Assembly: GCA_012520375.1 (NCBI GenBank)
Contig: JAAYOH010000015.1
Location: 31,239 to 95,238, forward strand
DNA: 64,000 bases
Direction: 5' to 3'
Source of the DNA: Clostridiales bacterium
Lineage (GTDB): Bacteria; Bacillota; Clostridia; Christensenellales; Aristaeellaceae
Shown: piece after piece, positions 44,146 through 52,568 of the stretch
How positions within the stretch are numbered: position 1 is the stretch's first letter
How the letters are laid out: each line of letters begins with the position of its first letter
Made by a program: the position numbers and the translations under genes
The notes under the pieces: model-generated
Databases searched by the model: none
The model's input: the letters and a program-made list of their open reading frames with translations, nothing else
What the model was told of the DNA's origin: nothing

Positions 44146-44775
44146 TTATGGTTTCGGTCGCTTGATCGGCTCAAAGACGGCGAACGGAAGCCTTTCGCGG
44201 ATAAAATCCTTTATGCTCTCTATGGTTTCACCGTCGTCGAGGAACATCGGCGCTGCGGTAGCGGTGATGATGCCCTCTCCTGTTTCCAGGAACGTAACGC
44301 AATATACCGCTCCGCCGCAGTCCATGATCCACGTGGAATCCTGGAAGTCAACCGGGGCGGCGTATGAGCGCGACCAGCTGAGGAATGTGCTTTGGGATAT
44401 GGCTGCCGGGCTTTTGAAACCATTCCATACGCTGTCAACGTGATAGACAGACAGCTTGCATTTCGTTTTACCGGGCTTACTCATGTTCGCGCCCGCAATC
44501 AACATCATCAGATCAACTGCCGGGAACTTTACGGAATAGGCTTGGCGAAGATCCGAACAGTCCGTTTCTGCAAGCGGAGCGATAGAATTCATCCCATCAT
44601 TATGCTCCATGAACCCCGTGAATTGAAAATACTGCTAATCGTTTGCGAGTTCATGGACGCCGTTGATCATTTCCATTGAAAGCGCCAACAGAGGATCCTC
44701 TTCCGCCAGCGCAAAGGAGCTGCTGAGGATGCAGAGCACCAGAATGCCAATGAGTACAGTAGTGGACTTTTTCAT
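44146..44775 (-). pseudogene. Secreted protein gene interrupted by an in-frame TAG
   Basis: A good ribosome site (AGGAGG, 6 nt) starts MKKSTTVLIGILVLCILSSS, a signal peptide, and the frame continues to HELAND before TAG at 44637-44635. The same frame then stays open for 162 codons (QYFQFTGFMEHNDG... to FEPIKRPKP). The undisturbed product would be about 209 residues with an exported domain of unknown type. A single CAG-to-TAG change explains the break. Amber suppression is not supported: I saw no other TAG-interrupted gene here. The domain family is unknown to me. Confidence 0.7.
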
Positions 44776-44879
44776 GCCGAACCTCCTGATGACTGCTTGT
44801 CTGTATAAAACGGGAGGATATACCCGAAGCGCCATCCATGACCGCACACCCTCCTGCTGATCCTGATCCGTTGATTTGA

Positions 44880-45280
44880 TTATTCCATATGCCGAATCGG
44901 CGCATCGACAGCCGCGCCGGTTCGGCAAACGAACGGCCCGCAGCGATCGGGAAACCCTTCGATCACAAGGCCTCCGTCCTTTACCGTAACGGCATGGTAT
45001 CCTTCCCGTATCACTTTATCCGTTCCCGGTCCATACACGCTTATGAACAGCTGAAGCGATCCGTCTGCGATACGGAATTCCTTGTCGGCATATCCTCCGT
45101 TCGCAGGAAGGAGGAGGGAAGAATATTCCGCTCCTGTCTTTTTTGATACGGTGATTGCAACAGAAAAGACCCCGGTCGGTCCGGGAAGGATTACACATAA
45201 GCACATCCAAATGGGAGCCCGATCCCCAATACAGGAATCAAAAGAATGAAGCATATTGCCTTTACGATGGTTGTTTTCAT
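44880..45280 (-). pseudogene. Frameshifted exported protein gene
   Basis: An AAGGA-preceded ATG at 45280 opens MKTTIVKAICFILLIPVLGI..., a lipoprotein-like signal ending LPFGCAYV, and then stops at 45191. A different frame, overlapping from about 45200 to 44880, carries a plausible beta-rich domain (GVFSVAITVSKKTGAEYSSL, LQLFISVYGPGTDKV). A one-base change near 45195 would join the two into about 133 residues. An assembly error is possible. I recognise no family. Confidence 0.6.
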
Positions 45281-45327
45281 GATTTTTCCTTCATAAATCC
45301 GATGGTGCGATCGACTTCCGGCGGACA

Positions 45328-45987
45328 TCACGTCACCAGCCACCTTTGCCCATCCGGCATCTCCATCAAACTCCCCTCATAGCGCTCAAGCACTTCCCCG
45401 GTGGGGTACTTTCTGAGCACGACTTCTTCGCGGTACCTGTAATCTTCTCCGTCGTCTTCCTCAAACCACTGGGAGAACGCCATCTGGCCGTCAATGATTC
45501 CGATAAAGCCTTCTCGTTCGCCAATCTCAAAGTCCGACGGATCGGGCCATATCATCTGAAATCGGTTGTCAGCTCCCCGTCGGCAGATGACGAGCGGATC
45601 CGCCTCGATCCATAAATTGTAATAATCCGCAAATGAATCTCTGTCCAGTTCAAGAAAAACTTCTGCCGCCTTCATTTCAGGCAGCCAGCGAAAAACAAAC
45701 AATTTGCGGCGGGCAAAGTCCGCCATCATAAAGAATACTGCGTCTTTCCATATCAAACTATCCGAGAAATATTGATTTGATGCGGCTTGTATCGGTTCAT
45801 AGACGGTTCCGTCAGGATACGAGACAAGTATCAGCCTGTTGGCTTTTACTTTGTCCCCATCAATATATGCTTCTTCCGCTTCACATAAATCGCCGAGAGC
45901 ATCTTCTATTGCGTAATACCAGTGATGACACCCCTTGACCGGTTGAAGCATCTGCATGCCATCCGTCTTTATCTCTTTGAAATCCAT
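45328..45987 (-). CDS. Hypothetical protein (219 aa)
   Basis: A soluble, acidic, aromatic-rich protein (MDFKEIKTDGMQMLQPVKGC...) with tryptophans scattered through (HHWYYAIEDALGD, LWIEADPLVICRR, FSQWFEEDDGEDYRYREEVV). There is no signal peptide and no catalytic motif I can name. GGAGG 8 nt before the ATG at 45987 sets the start. A repeat with a TATAAT box lies about 70 nt upstream. It resembles the small scattered enterobacterial-type hypothetical genes of accessory regions. Confidence 0.6.
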   Translation of the reverse strand: MDFKEIKTDGMQMLQPVKGCHHWYYAIEDALGDLCEAEEAYIDGDKVKANRLILVSYPDGTVYEPIQAASNQYFSDSLIWKDAVFFMMADFARRKLFVFRWLPEMKAAEVFLELDRDSFADYYNLWIEADPLVICRRGADNRFQMIWPDPSDFEIGEREGFIGIIDGQMAFSQWFEEDDGEDYRYREEVVLRKYPTGEVLERYEGSLMEMPDGQRWLVT

Positions 45988-46057
45988 TTGGTCTTCCTCC
46001 ATTCGTGCAATAAAATGAGGGACAACCGGGTTCGGCAAACGTCGATTCCCCGAACAA

Positions 46058-46158
46058 ATTATACCACAAAATGGGTACCGGCAAAAGCGCGTCCGCATGA
46101 AAGTTTCCACAGGTTTATTCCGCCCATTGCCGGGCGTACGATCGCTTGACAAACCGGG
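46058..46158. repeat. Intergenic repeat copy A (promoter-bearing)
   Basis: About 100 bp, homologous to copies at 49895-49992, 51256-51351 (partial) and 49043-49082 (3' part only). Conserved blocks on the plus strand are ATTATA, GGGTACCGGCAAAAG, CGCCCATTGCCGG and TTGACAAACCGG. Read on the minus strand it ends in TATAAT (46063-46058), so it probably supplies the promoter for the gene at 45987. Confidence 0.7.
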
Positions 46159-46193
46159 TGAAGTCTGAACCGTACTCCAGAAGCCGAGCGATT

Positions 46194-46703
46194 TTATGCT
46201 TTCTTCCGCATCAGGAGCATTCCAACGATCGCCCCGATCAGAACAATCGGCGCCAACCTGACAAAGAACCATTCAAATGCATGAAAAATCACTCCGACAA
46301 CGGCGGTTTCAGGATCGCCATAATCCCAGCTTAAGTAGGGACTGCCCAAGGCTGCCAATGCCACAAAAATAATGATGAGGACCGCACACAACAGGATTAG
46401 CAGCCAATGCATGGTTTTCCTCCTGGCAGCCCTCCTTTTTGCGAGCTGTAAGTTTATACTCTCCAGTTTTTCAGAAATCGCTTGTAACTCGTCGGCTTTT
46501 GATTCCATAACAGTTTCTCCCAGCAGGGTGTTTACGGGGGTTTCAAGTACCTCTGAAATGGAAATCAACATACAAGAATCAGGGACAGACAATCCCTGTT
46601 CCCATTTGGAGATTGTTTGCCGCACCACATTCAGCTTGACGGCGAGCTCTTCCTGCGTAAGTCCTTTGGACTTTCTGATCGCTTTGATGTTTTCTCTCAG
46701 CAT
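46194..46703 (-). CDS. Xre-family regulator with two membrane helices
   Basis: 169 residues. The N-terminal HTH_3 domain (IRKSKGLTQEELAVKLNVVR, QTISKWEQGLSVPD) is typical of cytosolic repressors. A helical linker follows, then two hydrophobic segments (LLILLCAVLIIIFVALAALG and FVRLAPIVLIGAIVGMLL), so the DNA-binding part is tethered to the membrane. Such proteins are common regulators in Bacillota accessory regions. It has its own promoter. Confidence 0.85.
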   Translation of the reverse strand: MLRENIKAIRKSKGLTQEELAVKLNVVRQTISKWEQGLSVPDSCMLISISEVLETPVNTLLGETVMESKADELQAISEKLESINLQLAKRRAARRKTMHWLLILLCAVLIIIFVALAALGSPYLSWDYGDPETAVVGVIFHAFEWFFVRLAPIVLIGAIVGMLLMRKKA

Positions 46704-46738
46704 CAGGGATGACCTCTTTTCTTTAAGTCGTTGACAAG

Positions 46739-46767
46739 ATTATAGAGGGAACTGCCCGTTGCTTCAA
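46739..46767 (-). promoter_or_regulatory. Promoter of the membrane-tethered Xre gene
   Basis: TTGAAG, a 17-nt spacer and TATAAT on the minus strand. The rest of 46768-47009 holds only a 9-bp GC hairpin (TTGCGCCGG 46932-46940 with CCGGCGCAA 46955-46963) that may end the upstream gene. Confidence 0.7.
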
Positions 46768-47009
46768 GCAATGGGTATTAACATTCAAGGTTTATCGCCG
46801 GGGTATGCTGTCGGTGACATTCGTTCAAAAAACAAATTCCGGCAGACAGTTCTCATGATCATCTGTTTATCCGATAAAAAAGGCAATCCAGATTTGTTGA
46901 TCAGACTATACCATTTCTGCTTCCTGCCCATTTGCGCCGGCTGCAAGCAGCACACCGGCGCAATACTGCGATACTTTCTGCTCTTGATGCATTTTCACGT
47001 CTCCCATAT

Positions 47010-48959
47010 CTATGTTTTTGTGGCGTCATCAAACACCGCGTCTTGATCGTTTCCCCTGCGCCGCAGTGTATATTGTAATTCGAACACATCCAGGACTGGA
47101 GACAACTCCCATTCATGCGCCCTGGCCCACTGATATGCTTTTTCAAATTCTGCATGGGAGGCATCCTTGTCGTTGATTTCCATCACGAGCGCATCGGCAA
47201 GCAGCTTGCAATATTCTGCGTGCAGCGTAAGATACTTCCACGACAGCCGGGCCGCCGCAGGCTGCTTGCTGTCTTCAAGATGCCGTTGGATCGTGGGCAT
47301 AAAGTCGCAAATGACTCCATGGACACCTGTCAGCCGCTGAAGGTCGCGGTCCGTCGCCGGCCCTGTCTCCCGCCTGAGGTAACGCGGCTCAAAAGCGGCA
47401 GACAGCCGGCATAGATACTCCTTGGCCAGCAATCCATCCTCTCCGAAAGCCTGCAGAAAATAGTCCGAGGCTGACTGTTCAAAGTCGATATCCCGGTTCC
47501 AAAGGCCGGCAGCCATCAAATGCATGCCAAGGCCTGTGGGAAACCACGTCCTCTGTGCCTGGCACGAGACGAGGCCGTTCATGCCGATTTTCCGAAGGCT
47601 TTTGATATCCTTCAGGAGGACTTCCGGCACCTGCCAATAACCGGGGTCGAAGAAGTGATCCCACATGTAGTGGTAATCGAAAGCAAAGTTGTCGCAAGAA
47701 AATTTCTGCTGCCATTTTCGCAGCCACGCAAGGTTTTCGCCGACTGATTTCGGGAACGATAAATGGTTTCGGGCGTAATCCGGCAGATCCGCCTCCTGAA
47801 ACCATGGGGCATCTGCATAAGATTCCGAGTAGGAACGGGTGATCGGCGCAAACATCATGATGAAGCGTTCCGGGTTTTGCAAGGTTTCCGTCACGGGGGG
47901 CCAGAGCAGATCGACGTACAGCAGGAAGACCACCTTCTGGGACAACCCGTTCTCACCCATCAGGCGGTCAACTTCATTGAGCAGGATCAGATACCAATCG
48001 GCAGGCCTTTTTCCCCGGCATGCCGCACATTCGCATTGGTTGTTGCTGTCATCTGCAAGCCACAGGTGTAGGACATCCGCCTGTGGATTCTTTTGGATAT
48101 AATCGACAACGGCCTGCGCGATCCGGCTGCGCACAGCGCCCTTCGAATAGCAGAGGTTTGTGTTGAGTGCTATGCCCTTCCATAATCTTCTCCTGCCCTT
48201 GACTTCAGCCAGGCTGCTGCGCTGTTCGTCTGTCAGCGTATGATCTGTTTCATCCCACGTGTTGCCGGGGATGCCAAAGGGTTCGCAGGTCCAGCCGTGC
48301 CCGGCAGCATGATACAGGAGCCCGCGCTTCTTGATTTGGTCGACGGTCCTGAATTTGATCGCGCGGACCTCTTCAACCTGCAGAGGCGTCGGCTGCAAGG
48401 TCTCGTTGCCCAGGTGCGCATACCATCGGTCGTAAAACACGAAGGGCACATCCAAAAACTGGATAAAATATGCGTTCATGCCTGCCTTTGGAAGCCAGTC
48501 GATCATGTCGAGCACATGGTCTGCACTGACCGCACCTTCGATGGCCATGCCGCGATGGCGATAGGACGGCTTCTCCGTCAGGGATACCGATACGGTATCC
48601 AGGGATTTGCGGGGGATGATCTCCCCCTCTTTGCCTGGGCGGATCCATGCACAGCCAATTTCCGCAAGGAATCTGTAAACGCCGATGAGCACGCTTCTGG
48701 GATTGGAGCCGCTGATATGGCCGCAGCCTTTTTGGACATCGATCCAGATGGCGTCGTCAAAGGTTTTGTCTTCTCCGTCCGACAAGAGGCGCCCGGAGAC
48801 GGCCAGATACAAGGCGTCCGCATACACATGGGTAAGATCGGCGGATCTGAGGAGCACGATCTCCTGGTTGCTGTCGATCTTGCCCAGATAATGCTTCAGC
48901 TCCTCCGCGGCAAAGGATATGGTCGGGTCTGAATCGTCAAAAACTATTTTCCACAGCAC
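47010..48959 (-). CDS. DUF4838-type glycoside hydrolase-like protein
   Basis: 649 residues. The N-terminal part (about 1-120) resembles the alpha-glucuronidase/hexosaminidase N-domain (FAAEELKHYLGKI), followed by a TIM-barrel-like region (EKPSYRHRGMAIEGAVSADH, LWLADDSNNQCECAACRGK). The CxCxxC element and DUF4838-like pattern fit a family of probable glycan-active enzymes with no established substrate. There is no signal peptide, so it would act inside the cell. A repeat fragment lies 80-125 nt upstream. Confidence 0.72.
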   Translation of the reverse strand: MLWKIVFDDSDPTISFAAEELKHYLGKIDSNQEIVLLRSADLTHVYADALYLAVSGRLLSDGEDKTFDDAIWIDVQKGCGHISGSNPRSVLIGVYRFLAEIGCAWIRPGKEGEIIPRKSLDTVSVSLTEKPSYRHRGMAIEGAVSADHVLDMIDWLPKAGMNAYFIQFLDVPFVFYDRWYAHLGNETLQPTPLQVEEVRAIKFRTVDQIKKRGLLYHAAGHGWTCEPFGIPGNTWDETDHTLTDEQRSSLAEVKGRRRLWKGIALNTNLCYSKGAVRSRIAQAVVDYIQKNPQADVLHLWLADDSNNQCECAACRGKRPADWYLILLNEVDRLMGENGLSQKVVFLLYVDLLWPPVTETLQNPERFIMMFAPITRSYSESYADAPWFQEADLPDYARNHLSFPKSVGENLAWLRKWQQKFSCDNFAFDYHYMWDHFFDPGYWQVPEVLLKDIKSLRKIGMNGLVSCQAQRTWFPTGLGMHLMAAGLWNRDIDFEQSASDYFLQAFGEDGLLAKEYLCRLSAAFEPRYLRRETGPATDRDLQRLTGVHGVICDFMPTIQRHLEDSKQPAAARLSWKYLTLHAEYCKLLADALVMEINDKDASHAEFEKAYQWARAHEWELSPVLDVFELQYTLRRRGNDQDAVFDDATKT

Positions 48960-49042
48960 GGGGATTTACGCTCCTTGTATTGTTGTTGCCTCTATATGGA
49001 GAATCGATCGGGTAGCATTTCGATTTCCCGCTCAGCAATGTC

Positions 49043-49082
49043 GAATAACCCATTGCCGGAAACATCTTATTTGAAAAACGGG
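49043..49082. repeat. Intergenic repeat copy D (3' part)
   Basis: ATAACCCATTGCCGGAAACA followed by TTGAAAAACGGG matches the end segment of the other copies. The promoter-side half is degraded. Confidence 0.5.
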
Positions 49083-49089
49083 ATCCGCG

Positions 49090-49854
49090 TCATTGCAGGC
49101 CGAGGACGAAGATGATCAGGGCCGCAATCGGCAACACGGTCCAACCGATGTGCCGCCATGCAATTTCCCAGTCCGATGGCTGTGCACGGTCTGCGTTGCG
49201 GATCTGGAAGGCCAGATTCCAGCGGAAAATTTCATCTGCAAAAAAAATATAAATCGCCGTGACAATACAGAGAAACACACCGATGAACCACGCAGACCAA
49301 TCGCCCTTGTGGGTCAGTTCAGGGCCGGCCATCACGTCCAGTATGGCGTAAGCGGAAGGCTCCATGGTGTCGATCGCGTTCCCGTTTCCGTCCGTTACAA
49401 TATTATCACCGGTTGTATCCGAAATGCGGACCTCTTCGACATTTCCATCCTCGTTGTATAGCCAACGGACGTCGCCATCATGTTCCATACCCCCGCGAAA
49501 GATGATTTTGTCTCCCTGGCGAAGCTCTATGCCGGTCATCGGTCCTTCCCTGTCAATATCCTCAGGAACAGCGCTGGGATCCTCCTTAGCAGTGTAGGGG
49601 CCGTAGGTCTTGTCGCCATACCGGAACTCCACCGTCCTGTCTGCGCGCACGGTAAAGCGCGCCTCCTCCCCCAGGATTTTGCCGGCATAGATGGTATCGC
49701 TGTTTTGCTGGTCCGGGGTCAGGATGGCGTCCTTGTATGCAAAGCCCTTTTGGGCAGTCATCATGGGATAGATCACTGTGAACACCAGAATCATGGCCAT
49801 CATGAAGAGCAAGACTGCCTTTTGGTACCAACCCAATCTTTTGATCCTTTCCAA
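49090..49854 (-). CDS. Hypothetical membrane protein (254 aa)
   Basis: The start is a TTG at 49854 with GGAGG 7 nt upstream (MERIKRLGWYQKAV...). One membrane helix lies near the N-terminus (AVLLFMMAMILVFTVIYPMM), then about 140 residues outside that look beta-rich (GEEARFTVRADRTVEFRYGD), and two C-terminal helices follow (WSAWFIGVFLCIVTAIYIFF, WTVLPIAALIIFVLGLQ). I do not recognise the family. It sits alone in the repeat-flanked block, behind repeat copy B. Confidence 0.68.
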   Translation of the reverse strand: MERIKRLGWYQKAVLLFMMAMILVFTVIYPMMTAQKGFAYKDAILTPDQQNSDTIYAGKILGEEARFTVRADRTVEFRYGDKTYGPYTAKEDPSAVPEDIDREGPMTGIELRQGDKIIFRGGMEHDGDVRWLYNEDGNVEEVRISDTTGDNIVTDGNGNAIDTMEPSAYAILDVMAGPELTHKGDWSAWFIGVFLCIVTAIYIFFADEIFRWNLAFQIRNADRAQPSDWEIAWRHIGWTVLPIAALIIFVLGLQ

Positions 49855-49894
49855 AACTACACCTCCGCTCCGTCCATTCCGTTTTGCCGGGCAG

Positions 49895-49992
49895 ATTATA
49901 TCGCAAAACGGGTACCGGCAAAAGTGCGACCGCATTAAGCTTTCGGGTATTCATACCGCCCATTTCCGGAGGCATTCGCCTTGATAAACTGG
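49895..49992. repeat. Intergenic repeat copy B (promoter-bearing)
   Basis: The best match to copy A: ATTATATCGCAAAACGGG, TACCGGCAAAAGTGCG, ATACCGCCCATTTCCGGAGG and CCTTGATAAACTGG. The minus strand ends in TATAAT (49900-49895), in the same relation to the next gene as in copy A. Confidence 0.72.
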
Positions 49993-50005
49993 AATTTGGC
50001 GATGT

Positions 50006-50457
50006 TCATGATTCTTTCCAAAGGATTTTTCTTGTTTCGATAAAAGGCGGATTGTTATTGAAAACACAATTCACCTGTTCCAAGCCGCTGCCGTCTTCCG
50101 ACAATCGCAAAACGATGGAAGTTCTCCACCAGTAATTGGCGTTCTCCAACCCGAATTCTGCCGTCTTTTCATTGTATTGCAGGGCAAAAAAATACAATCC
50201 ATATTCTCCACCGTTTACCGAAAAGCCATCCGAAGTACGGCTGACAACTTCTTCACCGCATGGCGGATATACCTTCAGATCGTATTTTGTGTTTTGTACT
50301 ACCGCGTCTCCGTCGTACAAGAATACCGTGATTTTGTCGGAGAATCCGTCAAATGCATAGTGCCTCGCATAATAGCGCTCTTGTAAACAACTGCAGCTGC
50401 TATAAGAATTGCTGCGAGAATTGCAGAAACGCCAATGATCTTCTTCATATTCTTCAT
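50006..50457 (-). pseudogene. Frameshifted membrane-anchored protein gene
   Basis: A GGAGGG-led ATG at 50457 opens MKNMKKIIGVSAILAAILIA, a membrane anchor, but this frame stops at 50299. A second frame carries the likely remainder, from about HYAFDGFSDKITVFLYDGDA to ETRKILWKES at 50006, including a coherent beta-rich domain. A one-base indel near 50370 would join them (about 150 residues). The family is unknown. Confidence 0.6.
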
Positions 50458-50550
50458 CCGCTTCCCTCCAAAATCCACTTTGCCAGGCTGATGATACCCC
50501 ATGACTGGCGCCAACCAAACATGCCCAGCTGATCCAAATCAGCTCCTGTG

Positions 50551-51222
50551 TCACCAAATGAACGGGATCACTTTGTACTTTACTTTGTTCCTGTATTTCT
50601 CATATCCCGGAAGCTCTCGCGTCAGAACATCTTCTTCGTTTCTGATCCGTTTACCGATGATCGGAATATAAAGCAGCAAGATTGCAAAGGAAACAGGCGA
50701 ACCCAGCACAAAGCCCATGGAGAGAAACAATACCAGTGTCGCGGCGTACATCGGATGACGGACGATTCCATATAGGCCGGTATCGACGACCATTTGGTTT
50801 TCCTGTACTTCGACCGTTCTGGACAAATAGGCATTTTCACGCAAAACTTCGGCGTACATCGCATATGCCGCCAAAAAAATACCCGTCGCTGTATATACCG
50901 CCCACTTTGGCAGAACGATCCAGCCAAATCGGAAATTGAATCCGGCAACGACGAAAGCGGCTATAAGCATTATCCGGCTGAGCGCCACAACAGCTCTTTG
51001 CTCTTTTTCCTTTTCCCTGGCATGCAGCCGTTTTTGAAGCAGTTCCGGGTTTCGTATCATTATCACGATTCCGGCCGCAAGCATCGGCGCGAACAACGCG
51101 ACGATAAAAAGCCATCCGTTGGGGTATCGTAAAGTTCCGGCAGGAAGGAACAAAAGAACCGCGATCGTTATCAAGCCCAAGAAATACCTGCCGGTTGCCT
51201 GAAAGAACAGTTTTTTCACCAT
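50551..51222 (-). CDS. Isoprenylcysteine methyltransferase-like membrane protein
   Basis: 223 residues with five or six membrane helices and the ICMT/PEMT C-terminal signature GLYGIVRHPMYAATLVLF followed by RIRNEEDVLTRELPGYEKYR. These form a SAM-dependent methyltransferase site at the membrane face. Bacterial relatives methylate unknown lipids or small molecules. The ribosome site is weak (AGG, 7 nt), and repeat copy C lies upstream. Confidence 0.82.
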   Translation of the reverse strand: MVKKLFFQATGRYFLGLITIAVLLFLPAGTLRYPNGWLFIVALFAPMLAAGIVIMIRNPELLQKRLHAREKEKEQRAVVALSRIMLIAAFVVAGFNFRFGWIVLPKWAVYTATGIFLAAYAMYAEVLRENAYLSRTVEVQENQMVVDTGLYGIVRHPMYAATLVLFLSMGFVLGSPVSFAILLLYIPIIGKRIRNEEDVLTRELPGYEKYRNKVKYKVIPFIW

Positions 51223-51255
51223 AGATTTGCCTGCTCAAATTTCGGTTCATCGGGC

Positions 51256-51351
51256 TAATCAGCCACATGGTACAGAAAAAACTCGCTCGCCTTATAGCTT
51301 TCGTGGGTTTATACCATCCATTGCCAGACGCATCAGAGTTTGACATACTGG
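51256..51351. repeat. Intergenic repeat copy C (diverged)
   Basis: The 3' two-thirds clearly match copy B (AGCTTTCGTGGGTTTATACC, CATTGCCAGACGCATC, TTTGACATACTGG). The promoter-side third has diverged and shows no TATAAT. Confidence 0.6.
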
Positions 51352-51408
51352 TATTGGTAGATATAGGTATTCAAACTTCGTGGCACTAGAAAAATGTCTG
51401 TAAAGGTA

Positions 51409-52473
51409 TCAATATACATCGAAAATTGGAGGAAGTACTTCTTCGTAGTGAAGCATTATAATGTCATCCTTATCGCGAAAACGATGCCAATCTCTTTTTG
51501 TAGTTAAATAAATATATATCATCAGCCCGTACGAAACATGATTGTTTTTTAATTTGAAACAAATAACATTTCCAGCACCCTTTTCAATCATTTCATAATC
51601 GTCTTTCATTAATTTCCAATTAATTTCATAGAATTCGTTAGGAAAACTGCTGTCAACTTCAACCCATAGTTTGTAAGCGTCACCAGATCTTAGTTGTATT
51701 TTTGGCGCTACTTTACCATTAAAACTAATTTCCCACAATTCTCTGGTGTTTTCGCGAATTAAATCATTACCCAAGCTATCTTTAATTCGCAAAAATACAG
51801 GTACATTATAGTCTCTTTCTTTTCCCATTTCTGTATAGTACTTTTTATACGCATCAATAAAATCACCAGAATAGCAAATGCACTGTTCTGCTTCACGAAT
51901 AGATATAGTATTTCCATGTGAGAGTTTGTTTCGTATTGAAATCAAACTCTTCAATACGTTTCTGACCTCATCAATACCAGAAAAAAACGGCTCAAAAACG
52001 TTCTTAAAATGTTTGTTATATAAATCATCATTGCAAAGAAAATGCTCAACATCCCCTAATAGGATGGCATCAATCTTCCTAGGAAATCTGCAAGGATTCT
52101 CACTAACTCTCTGCTCAATTCGCTTTCTTATTCGATTATTGATAAGTGGCTGATCGTCTGAAGTCTCGAAGGAGAAATAATCACTTCCATAACTATTCTT
52201 AAAAGTCTCATCGATAATTCGTCTCGACCAATTTTCATATGTGTCAATATGGTGTCTGCACAAATCTCGAAGTTCAATTTCTTCAAGACTTAGCAAGGGA
52301 CTACTTATGTTTAATCCTCTTTCAGGTTTTTTCGATATGTTTGAATCACTACTCTCATCCTTTCCTTCAAGACTAACCAAAGGATTGCTTTTGTCTGATT
52401 CTCTTTCAGGTTTTCTCCGTGTGATTAAATCATTACTCTCTACGCTTTTCTTTCGCAAGTTGAACAGGTTCAT
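51409..52473 (-). CDS. HEPN-domain protein, AT-rich
   Basis: 354 residues. A charged N-terminal region (1 to about 65) contains two imperfect 28-residue repeats (KPERESDKSNPLVSLEG and KPERGLNISSPLLSLEE). The middle has a HEPN motif, ISIRNKLSHGNT, with R181 and H186 in the R-x4-H arrangement of HEPN ribonucleases. The C-terminal 140 residues are beta-rich and unrecognised. Base composition is clearly AT-rich compared with both neighbours, which suggests recent acquisition. HEPN proteins often act in defence or toxin-antitoxin systems, but no partner antitoxin gene is adjacent. AAGGAGG sets the start. Confidence 0.75.
   Translation of the reverse strand: MNLFNLRKKSVESNDLITRRKPERESDKSNPLVSLEGKDESSDSNISKKPERGLNISSPLLSLEEIELRDLCRHHIDTYENWSRRIIDETFKNSYGSDYFSFETSDDQPLINNRIRKRIEQRVSENPCRFPRKIDAILLGDVEHFLCNDDLYNKHFKNVFEPFFSGIDEVRNVLKSLISIRNKLSHGNTISIREAEQCICYSGDFIDAYKKYYTEMGKERDYNVPVFLRIKDSLGNDLIRENTRELWEISFNGKVAPKIQLRSGDAYKLWVEVDSSFPNEFYEINWKLMKDDYEMIEKGAGNVICFKLKNNHVSYGLMIYIYLTTKRDWHRFRDKDDIIMLHYEEVLPPIFDVY
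52281..52448. repeat. 84-bp tandem duplication inside the HEPN gene
   Basis: Two adjacent 84-bp units begin CTTCAAGACT at 52281 and 52365 and share CTCTTTCAGGTTTT. They encode the two 28-residue N-terminal repeats and have diverged since duplication. Confidence 0.8.
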
Positions 52474-52568
52474 GTCAATCCTCCTTCTTTATCAAGTAAT
52501 AAACCTCGCTTTAACTTTTGAAATGGCTTGTCCCGATCCTGCGGGCGAATATCCTCCTAACCGGGCCT

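Noticed and set aside
44635..44637. TAG read as an amino acid
   Set aside because: Other genes in the window do not carry in-frame TAG, so a mutation or sequencing error is simpler.
46759..47046. 95-codon frame on the plus strand between the Xre and DUF4838 genes
   Set aside because: No ribosome site and no protein-like composition; it overlaps a GC hairpin and the end of the DUF4838 gene.
46058..51351. Integron cassette array explanation for the repeats
   Set aside because: No attC core sites or integrase gene, and the repeats contain promoters rather than palindromic recombination sites.
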